Below are positions 34,797 to 43,176 of a stretch of 64,000 nucleotides of DNA, one piece after another. Positions within the stretch are counted from its first letter, which is position 1; the number at the start of each line of letters is the position of its first letter. The DNA is from Candidatus Phosphitivorax anaerolimi. Lineage in GTDB: Bacteria > Desulfobacterota > Desulfomonilia > UBA1062. The notes beneath the pieces are model-generated. The model was not told the origin of the DNA. It saw only the letters and a program-made list of their open reading frames with translations, and ran no database searches. The stretch covers positions 98,195-162,194 of the forward strand of contig MPOS01000032.1 in the NCBI GenBank assembly GCA_001896555.1. The letters run 5' to 3'. Position numbers and translations under genes: made by a program.

Positions 34797-36155
34797 ATGA
34801 ATCCGCAGGTGTTCAGAGAGTACGATATCAGGGGGGTCGTGGACAGGGACCTTGACGAGCAGTTTGTCCGGCGGTTTGCCCGGGCCATGGGCGCATACTG
34901 GGCCGAAAGGGGCGTGAAGCGGGTGTCGGTCGGCATGGATGCCAGGCTGAGCTCGCCTTTGTTCAGGGATATCCTCAAGGACGGGATCACCAAAAGCGGG
35001 ATCCATGTCTACGACCTGGGGCTGGTGCCCACGCCCGTGATGTACTATTCCCTGTTCAGGCTCGACCTGGACGGAGGTATCCAGATCACCGGCTCCCACA
35101 ACCCGGCTGACAACAACGGGTTCAAGATCGCCCTGGGCAAGAGCACCATCTATGGAAGCGAGATCCTGAAGATCCGCGGCATCATGGAGCGCGGCGCCGT
35201 GGTCAAGGGTTCGGGGAGCGCGTGCGATTATGATATCGTACCCGGGTACATCGACGATATCCTCTCCCGGATCAGCGCATGTCCCCGAAGGCTCAAGATC
35301 ATTATCGATCCGGGTAACGGCGTGGGCGGCAGAACGGCCATGGAGATATACTCGCGTATGGGCATGGATGTGAAGGGGATCTGCCTTGAGCCCGACGGCA
35401 CCTTCCCGAATCACCACCCCGACCCCACGACGGCGGACGGCGTGGAAATGCTGAAGAGCGAGGTGCTGCGGAATAAGGCGGACCTGGGCATCGGATTCGA
35501 CGGCGACGCCGATCGCATCGGGGTCATCGATTCACGGGGCAACCCGGTCTACGGTGATATGATCACCACCATACTCGCACGGGAGATCCTGAAGAGCCGG
35601 CCCGGTGAAAAGATCATCGGCGAGGTGAAGTGCTCACGGGTGTTCTTCGACGAGGTGAGGAGGTGCGGTGGCGTGCCCATCATGGCCCGCGTCGGCCACT
35701 CGCCCATGAAGGCGCGCCTTCACGAAGAAAACGCGGCCTTGGCCGGAGAGATGAGCGGCCATATTTTCTTCAACGACCGGTGGTACGGGTTTGACGATGC
35801 CGTCTATGCCGGGGCCAGACTGCTGGAGATCCTCTCTGCGCAACAAGACCCGCAGGCGGTCTTCGACTCGCTCCCCAAGATGCACAACACCCCTGAGATC
35901 AGGATCGACTGCCCGGACGAGATCAAGTTTAAGGTAGTCAAGGAGTTCGCCGAATACGCGCGCAGCACCTCAGACGAGTGCGTGGACATCGACGGGGTGC
36001 GGTTTACTCGGGACGGGTCGTGGGGGTTGGTGCGTCCCTCCAACACCCAGCCCGTGATCGTCTTGCGGTTCGAGGCCCAGACAGACGAGGATTTGAGCCG
36101 GATCGAGCAGGATACGCGCGGTTATCTGGACAGAATCATCAGGGGTTTGTCATAG
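34797..36155 (+). CDS. Phosphomannomutase/phosphoglucomutase
   Basis: 452 residues from the ATG at 34797 (GGAGGGCGA upstream; the ATG at 34770 has none). The alpha-D-phosphohexomutase family marks are complete: VFREYDIRG start, catalytic serine in TGSHNP, metal-binding DGDADRIG, sugar-binding GEMSGHIFF and phosphate-binding SNTQPVIVLRFE. It interconverts hexose 6- and 1-phosphates for surface polysaccharides. AlgC/ManB-type; preference for mannose or glucose cannot be read directly. Confidence 0.92.
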   Translation: MNPQVFREYDIRGVVDRDLDEQFVRRFARAMGAYWAERGVKRVSVGMDARLSSPLFRDILKDGITKSGIHVYDLGLVPTPVMYYSLFRLDLDGGIQITGSHNPADNNGFKIALGKSTIYGSEILKIRGIMERGAVVKGSGSACDYDIVPGYIDDILSRISACPRRLKIIIDPGNGVGGRTAMEIYSRMGMDVKGICLEPDGTFPNHHPDPTTADGVEMLKSEVLRNKADLGIGFDGDADRIGVIDSRGNPVYGDMITTILAREILKSRPGEKIIGEVKCSRVFFDEVRRCGGVPIMARVGHSPMKARLHEENAALAGEMSGHIFFNDRWYGFDDAVYAGARLLEILSAQQDPQAVFDSLPKMHNTPEIRIDCPDEIKFKVVKEFAEYARSTSDECVDIDGVRFTRDGSWGLVRPSNTQPVIVLRFEAQTDEDLSRIEQDTRGYLDRIIRGLS

Positions 36156-36239
36156 GATGGTGATGGTGTTGCATGCCTCCCCGGAATGAGCTAAGGTAGA
36201 GGGCGCTGATCTATGAATGAGTGAGGAGAGGACTGACGG

Positions 36240-36908
36240 ATGAAAGCAAGAAGAATGCAGGCGGTTGCCGTGGCGGTGTGGCTCGTGCTCATGGCAGCGC
36301 CGTTTTGCGAAGCATATGCGGCCGGCATGTACGTGCGGGACTGGATAACCATAACAGTCAAGACCGAACCAAAGGAAAGCGCAAAGATCATCAGTGTGGC
36401 CAAGAGCAATGATTATCTGGAAATCCTCAATGAAGGCGAGGAGTGGTCCAGGGTAAAGGCGCCCGATGGCAGCGAGGGGTGGGTCATGAGCCGATATCTC
36501 ACCAAGCAGATGCCCAAGACCCTGATGGCCGACCGGCTCAAGGACCAGGTAAAGTCGCTGACCGAGCAGGTCGCGGCCCTGAAAAAAGATAACGACCGCC
36601 TTCTGAAGGAAAACAAGTCACTGAACTCGTCCGAAGAGGTCCAGGCACTGCGCCTGGAGTTTGAGAGGCTCCAGCGGGAATCCGGCGAGTATGCCGAGAT
36701 GAAAAAGCGCAGCGACGAGCTTGAGGCGCGTTACACAGCCGATGCCGGCGCGATCGAGCGGCTCACCAGGGAAAACAACCGCATGAAGACCTCTGAGCGG
36801 CTCATCTTCACCCTCCTGGGCGGCGGTTTCATCGGGGTCGGCCTTGTGATCGGGATGGTGCTCCAGGTATTCAGAGGGCGGCCCAAGAAGGCCGGTTATC
36901 GGTTTTAA
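36240..36908 (+). CDS. SH3-domain, coiled-coil membrane protein (YgiM/TIGR04211-like)
   Basis: 222 residues: signal peptide (about 1-27), bacterial SH3 domain (about 28-90; MYVRDWITITVKTEPKESAK, GSEGWVMSRYL), a coiled coil (about 95-185) and a C-terminal membrane helix (about 192-212) with a short basic tail. The SH3 part faces the periplasm and may bind wall peptides. The family is widespread but poorly understood. It stands 84 bases after the mutase gene. Confidence 0.8.
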   Translation: MKARRMQAVAVAVWLVLMAAPFCEAYAAGMYVRDWITITVKTEPKESAKIISVAKSNDYLEILNEGEEWSRVKAPDGSEGWVMSRYLTKQMPKTLMADRLKDQVKSLTEQVAALKKDNDRLLKENKSLNSSEEVQALRLEFERLQRESGEYAEMKKRSDELEARYTADAGAIERLTRENNRMKTSERLIFTLLGGGFIGVGLVIGMVLQVFRGRPKKAGYRF

Positions 36909-36933
36909 GGGCTGACCCAAAAAAGGGGGAGGC

Positions 36934-37950
36934 ATGCTGAAAAAATATGAAAAGGCGAGCGAGCAGGTCTCGATCAAGGGCATGCTCAAGGCGCGCGAGG
37001 CCATTTCGCACTACATCAGGCCGACCAACCTCACCCACTATTCCGAGCTCAGCAGGCTCCTGGGCTGCGACGCCTTTGTAAAGCACGAGAACCACATGCC
37101 CACCGGGTCGTTCAAGATCAGGGGGGCCATCAACTTCTTTCACACCATTCCCAAGCAGAACGTGGAAAACGGCGTCCTGGTCTCCACCCGGGGGAATCAC
37201 GGGATGGCCATGGCCTGGGCCGCACGCTGGTTCAGCGTGCCCTGCACCGTGGTCGTGCCGGAAAACAACAACCCCGAGACCAACCGGATCATCGAGAGCT
37301 ACGGCGCCGAGCTGATCGTGCACGGAAAGGACTTCTATGAGGCCCAGTCCTTCTGCGACGAGCTCGTGGCGTCCGCCGGCTATTACTACATCGAGCAGGG
37401 CAACGAGCCCGAGATGCTCAACGGCGTGGGCACCATGGGGCTTGAGATATTCGAAGACTTGAGCGAGGTGGACATCATTGTCTGCCCCATCGGAGGCGGG
37501 GCCGGGTGCGCATCGCTGCTCAAGCTGGCGCAGGCGGTCAATCCGGAGGTGGAGGTCATCGGGGTCCAGGCCGAGAAGGCCGCCGCGTTCCATTGGTCGC
37601 TTCAGCAGGGCGACTGGGTGGTCATCGACCAGGCCGACACCGTTGCCGACGGCCTTGCGGCTCGCAGCGTTTTCCAGCTGCCCTACGTGATCATGCGCGA
37701 CCACGTCAAAGACGTGGTGCTCTTAAGCGAAGAAGAGATCCTGCAGGGGATATCCCTGGCCCTGGCCACAACCCACAACCTGGCCGAAGGCGCTGGAGCC
37801 GCCTCCCTCATGGCTGCCTTCAAATGCAGGGAAAAGCTCCGGGGCAGAAAGGTTGTGCTCGTCATGACCGGCGGAAACCTGGACAGGGCGCTTCTGGAGC
37901 AGGCGCTGGGCTACTCCCCGCCCTGGGCCTCTTCGGATGATTTGAAATAG
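36934..37950 (+). CDS. Threonine/serine dehydratase (PLP fold II)
   Basis: 338 residues. PLP-binding lysine in TGSFKIRGA (about residue 64), STRGNHG and the phosphate-cup GGGAGCASL are present. Deaminates threonine to 2-oxobutyrate (or serine to pyruvate). No ACT or other regulatory domain is attached, so it looks catabolic and not isoleucine-regulated. Its last 40 bases overlap the 3' end of the convergent oxidoreductase beta gene, an enzyme family that uses just such 2-oxoacids. Confidence 0.88.
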   Translation: MLKKYEKASEQVSIKGMLKAREAISHYIRPTNLTHYSELSRLLGCDAFVKHENHMPTGSFKIRGAINFFHTIPKQNVENGVLVSTRGNHGMAMAWAARWFSVPCTVVVPENNNPETNRIIESYGAELIVHGKDFYEAQSFCDELVASAGYYYIEQGNEPEMLNGVGTMGLEIFEDLSEVDIIVCPIGGGAGCASLLKLAQAVNPEVEVIGVQAEKAAAFHWSLQQGDWVVIDQADTVADGLAARSVFQLPYVIMRDHVKDVVLLSEEEILQGISLALATTHNLAEGAGAASLMAAFKCREKLRGRKVVLVMTGGNLDRALLEQALGYSPPWASSDDLK

Positions 37951-38825
37951 CCTTCCCATTTCCGGGTGATCTGGTCCTGAATCTTTTCCATCTCGGCATC
38001 TGATATGGTTTTAAACCGGCTCTGGGCCCGCAAGTAGTTCTCCACGGGAAGGAGCCTTCTCTTTTCCATGAGCTTGAGTGACGCCCCGGTGTGGCGGAGC
38101 TGCGACTTCTCGATCTCGTAGAGCTCATAGAGGCCCGTCTCCACGGCGAGCTTTCCCACCTTCACCGCATACCGCGGCTCAAACCCCCAGCCGGGCGGGC
38201 AGGGGATATGGATATGGATGTATTTGACGCCGCCATAGGTGAGCGCCTTCTTGATCTTGTCGTAGAGGTCCAGGGGATAGGCCGCTGAGGTAGCGGCGAC
38301 ATAGTCGATGCCGTGCGCCGCCATGATCGCGGGCACGTTCTTGTTCGGCTGCATCTTGCCCTTCAAGGGTGTGTTCGCCGTGATGGCCCATTGCGGCGTG
38401 GTGCCCGAACGCTGGACACCGGTGTTCATGTAGCCCTCGTTGTCATAGCAGATGAACAGGAAGTTGTCCCCGCGCTCGCAGGCGGCGGACAGGGCCTGCA
38501 GGCCGATGTCGCTCGTCCCCCCGTCGCCTGCCCAGGCCGCCACGTTGACGTCTGTGCGGCCCGTGGCCTTCAACGCCGCCAGCAGGCCGGTGGCGGCAGC
38601 GGCCGTGGATGCAAAGGTGACGTTGAGCGAGGGGAGCTTTGTAGCCGCGATGGGGAAGAGCCCCTGGAGCACGGTGAGGCAGCTGGGAGGAACCACGAGC
38701 AGCGTGTTTCTGCCCAGGGCCTTCAAGCCCACCCGATAGGCGATACCCAGCGCGCAGCCCGCGCACGCCCGGTTCCCCGGCTCGACGAGCTCTTCTTCCG
38801 GAAGGTCGAGGATAGTGGTCTTCAT
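37911..38825 (-). CDS. porB: 2-Oxoacid:ferredoxin oxidoreductase, beta (TPP-binding) subunit
   Basis: 304 residues from the ATG at 38825, which overlaps the alpha stop (ATGA) and has AAGGGGA upstream. The thiamine-pyrophosphate motif GDGGTSDIGLQALSAACERG is followed by YDNEGYMNTG; N-terminal CAGCALG supplies cysteines expected for an iron-sulfur cluster. Together with the other three subunits it splits a 2-oxoacid to acyl-CoA, CO2 and reduced ferredoxin. Pyruvate is the most likely substrate, but branched or 2-oxobutyrate cannot be excluded. Confidence 0.9.
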   Translation of the reverse strand: MKTTILDLPEEELVEPGNRACAGCALGIAYRVGLKALGRNTLLVVPPSCLTVLQGLFPIAATKLPSLNVTFASTAAAATGLLAALKATGRTDVNVAAWAGDGGTSDIGLQALSAACERGDNFLFICYDNEGYMNTGVQRSGTTPQWAITANTPLKGKMQPNKNVPAIMAAHGIDYVAATSAAYPLDLYDKIKKALTYGGVKYIHIHIPCPPGWGFEPRYAVKVGKLAVETGLYELYEIEKSQLRHTGASLKLMEKRRLLPVENYLRAQSRFKTISDAEMEKIQDQITRKWEGYFKSSEEAQGGE

Positions 38826-40039
38826 GTCTGCATTCCCCTTGTATGGAGCTTCAGCCCGATCCACCTGGTCTCTTCTCCCGCGCCGCCGTCAGGGGAGCAC
38901 GAGGCCTTCAGGGCCTCGTAGAGGTCCTGCGTCGTGATCTCCCTGCCGCCAAGGCCGAGGATATAGTTTGTCACAAAGGGCCTGCCTTGGGCGTGGCGGT
39001 AGAGCGCCGACTTGATGTCCGAGCATAAGGGGCCCTGGTAGCCGTAGCTCAGTGCCTTCTCGAATACGATCACGCCTGAGCATCCGTCCAAGGCCTCGAC
39101 GATGATCTTATCCGGGAAGGGACGGTAGAGGTGCACGCTCAGCACTCCGGCCCTTACTCCCTCGGCTCTGAGTGCATCCACCACACCGTGAAGCTGGTAT
39201 GACAAGGAGCCCAGGCTCACAGCGATATAATCGGCGTCGTCGCATCTGTAGGGCTCGATATACGGGTTGCCCCCGCGCCCGAACACCGCCCGGAAGCGTT
39301 CTTCCACCCGCATGAGTGCCGGAATCGCCTCTATCAGGTCGTGTTGAAGGAGGTGGCGGATCTCCATGTATCCAGGCGCGATATCCCCCCGGACATCCGG
39401 GCGGCACTCCGGCATGGTGACCGTGTTGAGGTTTGCCGGATCAGCGGGATCGAGGGCATAGGGAGGCTGGTAGGGCGGGAGAAAGGCATCCGCCGTTTCG
39501 CTGTCGGGAACATCGAAGGGCATGTGGGTGTGCGAGAGGATGTATCCGTCGTAGCACACCATGACCGGTATCATGACCTCCTCGGCAAGGCAAAAGGCCT
39601 TGAGCACCGAGTCGATGATCTGCTGGTGGTCGTTGGCATAGATCTGGATCCACCCCGTGTCCCTCTGAGAGATGGAGTCTTGATGATCGTTCCAGATGTT
39701 CCATGGCGCACCGACCCCCCGGTTGGCCACACACATGACCAAAGGCAGCCTCGCTCCGGCCGCCCACTGGATCTGCTCGTGCATGTAGAGCAGTCCGTTG
39801 GAGCTGGTGGCGGTGAAGGACCTGGCGCCCGCGGAGGCGGCGGCGATGCAGATGGCAAGCGCGCTATGTTCGCTCTCAACCGGGATATACTCTGCCTTCA
39901 TCTCTCCGGATTCGATGAACTCCGAGAGCTTTTCCGTCAGCGGCGTCTGGGGGGTGATGGGATACGCGGCAATGACCTGCGCCCTGGCGAGCTTCACACC
40001 CAGGGCCGCTGCGGTGTTACCTGTCTCGATGATCTGCAT
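38822..40039 (-). CDS. porA: 2-Oxoacid:ferredoxin oxidoreductase, alpha subunit
   Basis: 405 residues from the ATG at 40039, where MQIIETGNTAAALGVKLA begins the family fold; the longer open frame upstream overlaps the delta gene. AYPITPQTPLTEKLSEFI and VESEHSALAICIAAASAGAR are the conserved segments of pyrimidine-binding domain of these enzymes. Third gene of a gamma-delta-alpha-beta operon. Confidence 0.9.
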   Translation of the reverse strand: MQIIETGNTAAALGVKLARAQVIAAYPITPQTPLTEKLSEFIESGEMKAEYIPVESEHSALAICIAAASAGARSFTATSSNGLLYMHEQIQWAAGARLPLVMCVANRGVGAPWNIWNDHQDSISQRDTGWIQIYANDHQQIIDSVLKAFCLAEEVMIPVMVCYDGYILSHTHMPFDVPDSETADAFLPPYQPPYALDPADPANLNTVTMPECRPDVRGDIAPGYMEIRHLLQHDLIEAIPALMRVEERFRAVFGRGGNPYIEPYRCDDADYIAVSLGSLSYQLHGVVDALRAEGVRAGVLSVHLYRPFPDKIIVEALDGCSGVIVFEKALSYGYQGPLCSDIKSALYRHAQGRPFVTNYILGLGGREITTQDLYEALKASCSPDGGAGEETRWIGLKLHTRGMQT

Positions 40040-40049
40040 CGCTTCTCGT

Positions 40050-40349
40050 TCACTCCTTGATAAAGCTCGACTCCTCCACCAAGGTGATCGCCTTGGTGGG
40101 GCATTCTTCCGCGCATATCCCGCAGCCCTTGCAGTACTGGTAGTCGATGCGGGGAGGGACACTCCGGGATATCACGCCGTCCGGACAGTAGAGCCAGCAA
40201 ATGTAGCATGCGGGCGCATTTCTCCGGCCCGGGATACACACGTCCGGATCGATGACCGGCCGGACGACCCGCCAGGAGCCGGTCTTGCCGGCGTCGCCCG
40301 GTCCTGATTCGCTCAACGATATCTTTTTCCGGTAGTCTTTGACCGGCAT
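40050..40349 (-). CDS. porD: 2-Oxoacid:ferredoxin oxidoreductase, delta (ferredoxin-like) subunit
   Basis: 99 residues with two 4Fe-4S cluster motifs. The second, CKGCGICAEECP, is standard. The first, C-x9-C-x2-C-x3-CP (CIPGRRNAPACYICWLYCP), has a wider gap after the first cysteine than the usual C-x2-C. It passes electrons from the TPP site to ferredoxin. Overlaps the gamma gene by one base. Confidence 0.9.
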   Translation of the reverse strand: MPVKDYRKKISLSESGPGDAGKTGSWRVVRPVIDPDVCIPGRRNAPACYICWLYCPDGVISRSVPPRIDYQYCKGCGICAEECPTKAITLVEESSFIKE

Positions 40350-40912
40350 CAGAGGCCTCCCATGGCCGTGTTTTCATAGCAGAGCTGCGCAGCGCGGGCG
40401 TTTTCGTCGGGCCTCCTGCCGATGAACTCGTCTTTGATGGTCTTCAGGAGCACGTCGAGTTCAAGGAGGCCGGCGGCCCTGGCAAAGGAGCCGATGATGC
40501 CGCTGTTGACCATGCCCTGCGGCAGGCCTGCCTTCACCGAGAGATCAGTCACGTCGGCAACCGCCACCCGGCTTCCGTTGAAGCGATAGCTCCGGACGGC
40601 CAGGGGCGAATTGATGATCACGAGACCGTCACGCTTCAGCCCCTGGGTGATGTCTTCCTCCTCCAGGAGGAGATGGTCCAGTACCACTACGATATCGGGC
40701 TTTTTGGAAGGGGAGAGATCGTAGATCTTTTCCCGGGAGACTTTGAGCGAGGTAAAGACCGGTGCTCCCCTTCGTTCGGTCCCGAAGGTGGGGACCATCG
40801 CCACCCCGGTGTATCCTGAGGCGAACATGGCCTTGGCGACGATCTTCGCCGCGGTAATGGCCCCCTGTCCGCCTCTGCCATGCCATCTGATCTCGATGTT
40901 GTCACTCTTCAT
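40349..40912 (-). CDS. porG: 2-Oxoacid:ferredoxin oxidoreductase, gamma subunit
   Basis: 187 residues, starting EIRWHGRGGQGAITAAKIVA, the gamma-subunit signature, with MVPTFGTERRGAPVF downstream. First gene of the operon; the ATG at 40912 faces the GGDEF gene across a 330-base gap. The order gamma-delta-alpha-beta is that of the four-subunit enzymes of archaea and anaerobic bacteria. Confidence 0.9.
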   Translation of the reverse strand: MKSDNIEIRWHGRGGQGAITAAKIVAKAMFASGYTGVAMVPTFGTERRGAPVFTSLKVSREKIYDLSPSKKPDIVVVLDHLLLEEEDITQGLKRDGLVIINSPLAVRSYRFNGSRVAVADVTDLSVKAGLPQGMVNSGIIGSFARAAGLLELDVLLKTIKDEFIGRRPDENARAAQLCYENTAMGGL

Positions 40913-41245
40913 AGCGCCTTATCCACGATTATCGGCAGTGCAGGTGATACAGGGCATATCCGTGCGCACAGATATCCTTAAATGTTGAGGGTATGCTTTC
41001 GCGGATAGCCTTCTCCCCTGCAGGGAGATCCGGTACTTCCCTGCCGGGGCGGGTGTGGTTCCGTATCAGCCCTGCCCGCTCAGGCTTATACACCAATCCG
41101 ATTGTCGAATCAACAGTGCCTGCAGAATAGCATGCAAATTTCCGTGATTACCGCCCTGTACGCGGCCGGGGCCGTCGCAGCCCCGGTGTCAGGCCTCCAT
41201 GAAAAGGCATATCCCTTGCATAAACCATCAAGGAATAGGGGAATA
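40913..41245. other. Divergent intergenic region (porG / GGDEF gene)
   Basis: About 330 bases with GC-rich partial inverted repeats around 41045-41075 but no recognised promoter pair, riboswitch or gene. An open frame to 41102 extends the GGDEF protein upstream in frame; its sequence is low in conservation-like features and lacks a ribosome site. Confidence 0.3.
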
Positions 41246-42265
41246 ATGGAAAATCAGGATTTTTTCCCAGGGGAGGAAGAGCCTATGTTTATTGCAGAAG
41301 CCGAAGCGCTGTACGGCCGAGAAAGCGGCGGAACAGGAGAACTCTCAAGGCACCGGACCTTGGCGCTTTTCACCGAAAGCATTGTCTCGCTGATGTCAAG
41401 CAATACCCTTTCGGCAGCCATGATCGATCTCCTGTCTCTCATGGGCCAGACCTTTCCTCAGGCTGGGCCTGCGGTCTACATCACCATGACAGGCTCCCAG
41501 AGTCAGGCATACTCGGTCCTCGACGGGGCTGAGGGCGGTTTTGCCGAGGCAAAGAGAGTACTGGGGAACCATTCGTTCTCCTACACACCCGTCAAGGTGG
41601 GGGGGCATCCGCCCCTGGTGATGAACCGCCTCGATCTACCCCTCATGGAGACCGCCGGGGCCCGCGTGGTACTCTCCATCAACTCCGGCATTCATGACGG
41701 TATGTTCCGCGAATGGGTCAAGATATTGACGCCTGCGGTGGGAAAGTTCATCAACCACGAGATCCTGCTCCATATGGCCTACCGCGACGGACTCACCGGC
41801 CTGCTCAACTATCGGGCGTTCGAAGAGATGATCAGGGCCGAGCTGGACCGGGCCAGGAGATACTCCACCACATTCTCCGTCATGATGGCCGATATCGACT
41901 GGTTCAAGAAAATCAATGACGGGTTCGGCCACCAGATCGGCGACCTGGTGCTCAAGACTCTTGCCGACAGGCTCAACCGGTGCGTCCGCAAGAGTGACCG
42001 GGTGTTCCGCTACGGGGGAGAGGAATTCGCTATTCTGCTTCCCCATACCGTGATCGGCAAGGCCAGGAACCTTGCGGAAAGACTCAGGTGCACGATCGAG
42101 AAGACCGAGTTCGTTGCCGGGCTGCATATCACCTTGAGCATCGGCATCAGCGAATACCGGAATGGACTCAGCCATTCCGATCTCATCAAACAGGCGGACA
42201 AGGGGCTTTATCTGGCAAAAGAACGTGGACGGAATCGGGTTGAAGTGATGAAAGGTGGCGCATGA
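41246..42265 (+). CDS. Diguanylate cyclase (GGDEF) with N-terminal unknown domain
   Basis: 339 residues from the ATG at 41246 (AGGGGAATA upstream). The N-terminal 170 residues look like a soluble GAF-type sensor without membrane helices. The GGDEF domain is intact: DGLTGLLNYRAF, DIDWFKKINDGFGH and active-site GGEEF near residue 257. An RxxD inhibitory site (RKSD) lies exactly five residues before GGEEF, so product inhibition by c-di-GMP is expected. Its stop overlaps the start of the PilZ gene as ATGA. Confidence 0.9.
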   Translation: MENQDFFPGEEEPMFIAEAEALYGRESGGTGELSRHRTLALFTESIVSLMSSNTLSAAMIDLLSLMGQTFPQAGPAVYITMTGSQSQAYSVLDGAEGGFAEAKRVLGNHSFSYTPVKVGGHPPLVMNRLDLPLMETAGARVVLSINSGIHDGMFREWVKILTPAVGKFINHEILLHMAYRDGLTGLLNYRAFEEMIRAELDRARRYSTTFSVMMADIDWFKKINDGFGHQIGDLVLKTLADRLNRCVRKSDRVFRYGGEEFAILLPHTVIGKARNLAERLRCTIEKTEFVAGLHITLSIGISEYRNGLSHSDLIKQADKGLYLAKERGRNRVEVMKGGA

Positions 42266-43089
42266 ACATTGATACGATGCTGAATCTGAATGCGGGCGTG
42301 CACGCCCATGTGTCGGGGGGAAACAGTGTGCCTGGAGAGGTGACCGGGATCTCCGGGGAGGATCAGTTTGTCTTTTCACCCCAGGGTGCGTGGGATGTGT
42401 CAGAGGGTACCCTGGTGCGGATATCCGACGGGCAGAATTCGATTCTCGCCAGGGTGGTGGAAACCACGGACAAAGGCATCAGGATGTGTGTTGAGAGCTA
42501 CGCGACGCCGGGAAATGAGCGGAGGCAGGACGTCCGCATCTACGACAAGATTTATTTCAGGTCGGAATTCCTCTGCCACGCCGACAGAAGGGCCGAGGTA
42601 CTGCCTGCGACCCTGGAGCGGATTCGCTCGAACAAGCTCATCATCGACTCCTTTCTCAAAGGTAAATACGGCTACCCGGGCGCCGACGAGGTGCCCTATA
42701 CCAGGGAGTCGCCGTACAACCAGGCCATTTGGGAGATCAACCGCAAGCTCGATCTGCTCATCCACATGTACCTGGTGGATGACTTCGGAGAGCTCATGAA
42801 GAGCTCTCCCCGAGACGTCAACATCAGCGCTTCGGGCATCAGGTTTATTTCCGGGGATTCGTATGAGAAAGGCGATCTCCTGGAGATCAATCTCATTCTT
42901 CCCATGGTGCCCCTGCTCTTCATACGCCTGGTGGGCAATGTCGTCCGCGTCAAGCCGGTCACCAGCTATGAGACAAGGCGCTATGCCGTGGCGGTAAGGT
43001 TTATTCATATAGATCCGGAATCAAAGGACGATATCATCCGCTACCTCTTCAGGCGGCAGCGTGAGCTGCTCAGAAAGAGGCAGTCGTAG
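42262..43089 (+). CDS. PilZ-domain c-di-GMP receptor (YcgR-like)
   Basis: 275 residues. An N-terminal YcgR-N/PilZN-like beta domain (about 1-85) leads to the PilZ signature: RRQDVR (about 87-92, RxxxR) and, unusually far on, NISASGIRF (about 187-195, D/NxSxxG). The 95 residues between them, largely helical (LERIRSNKLIIDSFLKGKYG), are a long insert inside the PilZ domain. Such proteins slow flagellar motors or alter secretion when c-di-GMP binds. Co-translated with the cyclase gene. Confidence 0.82.
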   Translation: MNIDTMLNLNAGVHAHVSGGNSVPGEVTGISGEDQFVFSPQGAWDVSEGTLVRISDGQNSILARVVETTDKGIRMCVESYATPGNERRQDVRIYDKIYFRSEFLCHADRRAEVLPATLERIRSNKLIIDSFLKGKYGYPGADEVPYTRESPYNQAIWEINRKLDLLIHMYLVDDFGELMKSSPRDVNISASGIRFISGDSYEKGDLLEINLILPMVPLLFIRLVGNVVRVKPVTSYETRRYAVAVRFIHIDPESKDDIIRYLFRRQRELLRKRQS

Positions 43090-43112
43090 CAGTCAACGGG
43101 TCAAGCGGTCTT

Positions 43113-43138
43113 GGGGTCAGGTTGTGGAGCCTGACCTC
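43113..43138. repeat. Degenerate relative of the 54-bp palindrome
   Basis: Begins GGGGTCAGGT like the copies at 31765 and 32737, but only 26 bases long: GGTCAGG (43115-43121) pairs with CCTGACC (43130-43136). Lies between the PilZ and penicillin-binding protein genes. Confidence 0.55.
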
Positions 43139-43176
43139 TATCCTGTGTTGACACCTTGGGAAGCACGAGGCTATAG

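Noticed and set aside
38822..40162. Longer 446-residue oxidoreductase alpha subunit
   Set aside because: The first 41 residues lie over the delta gene, are low in similarity to the family, and the fold starts at the ATG at 40039.
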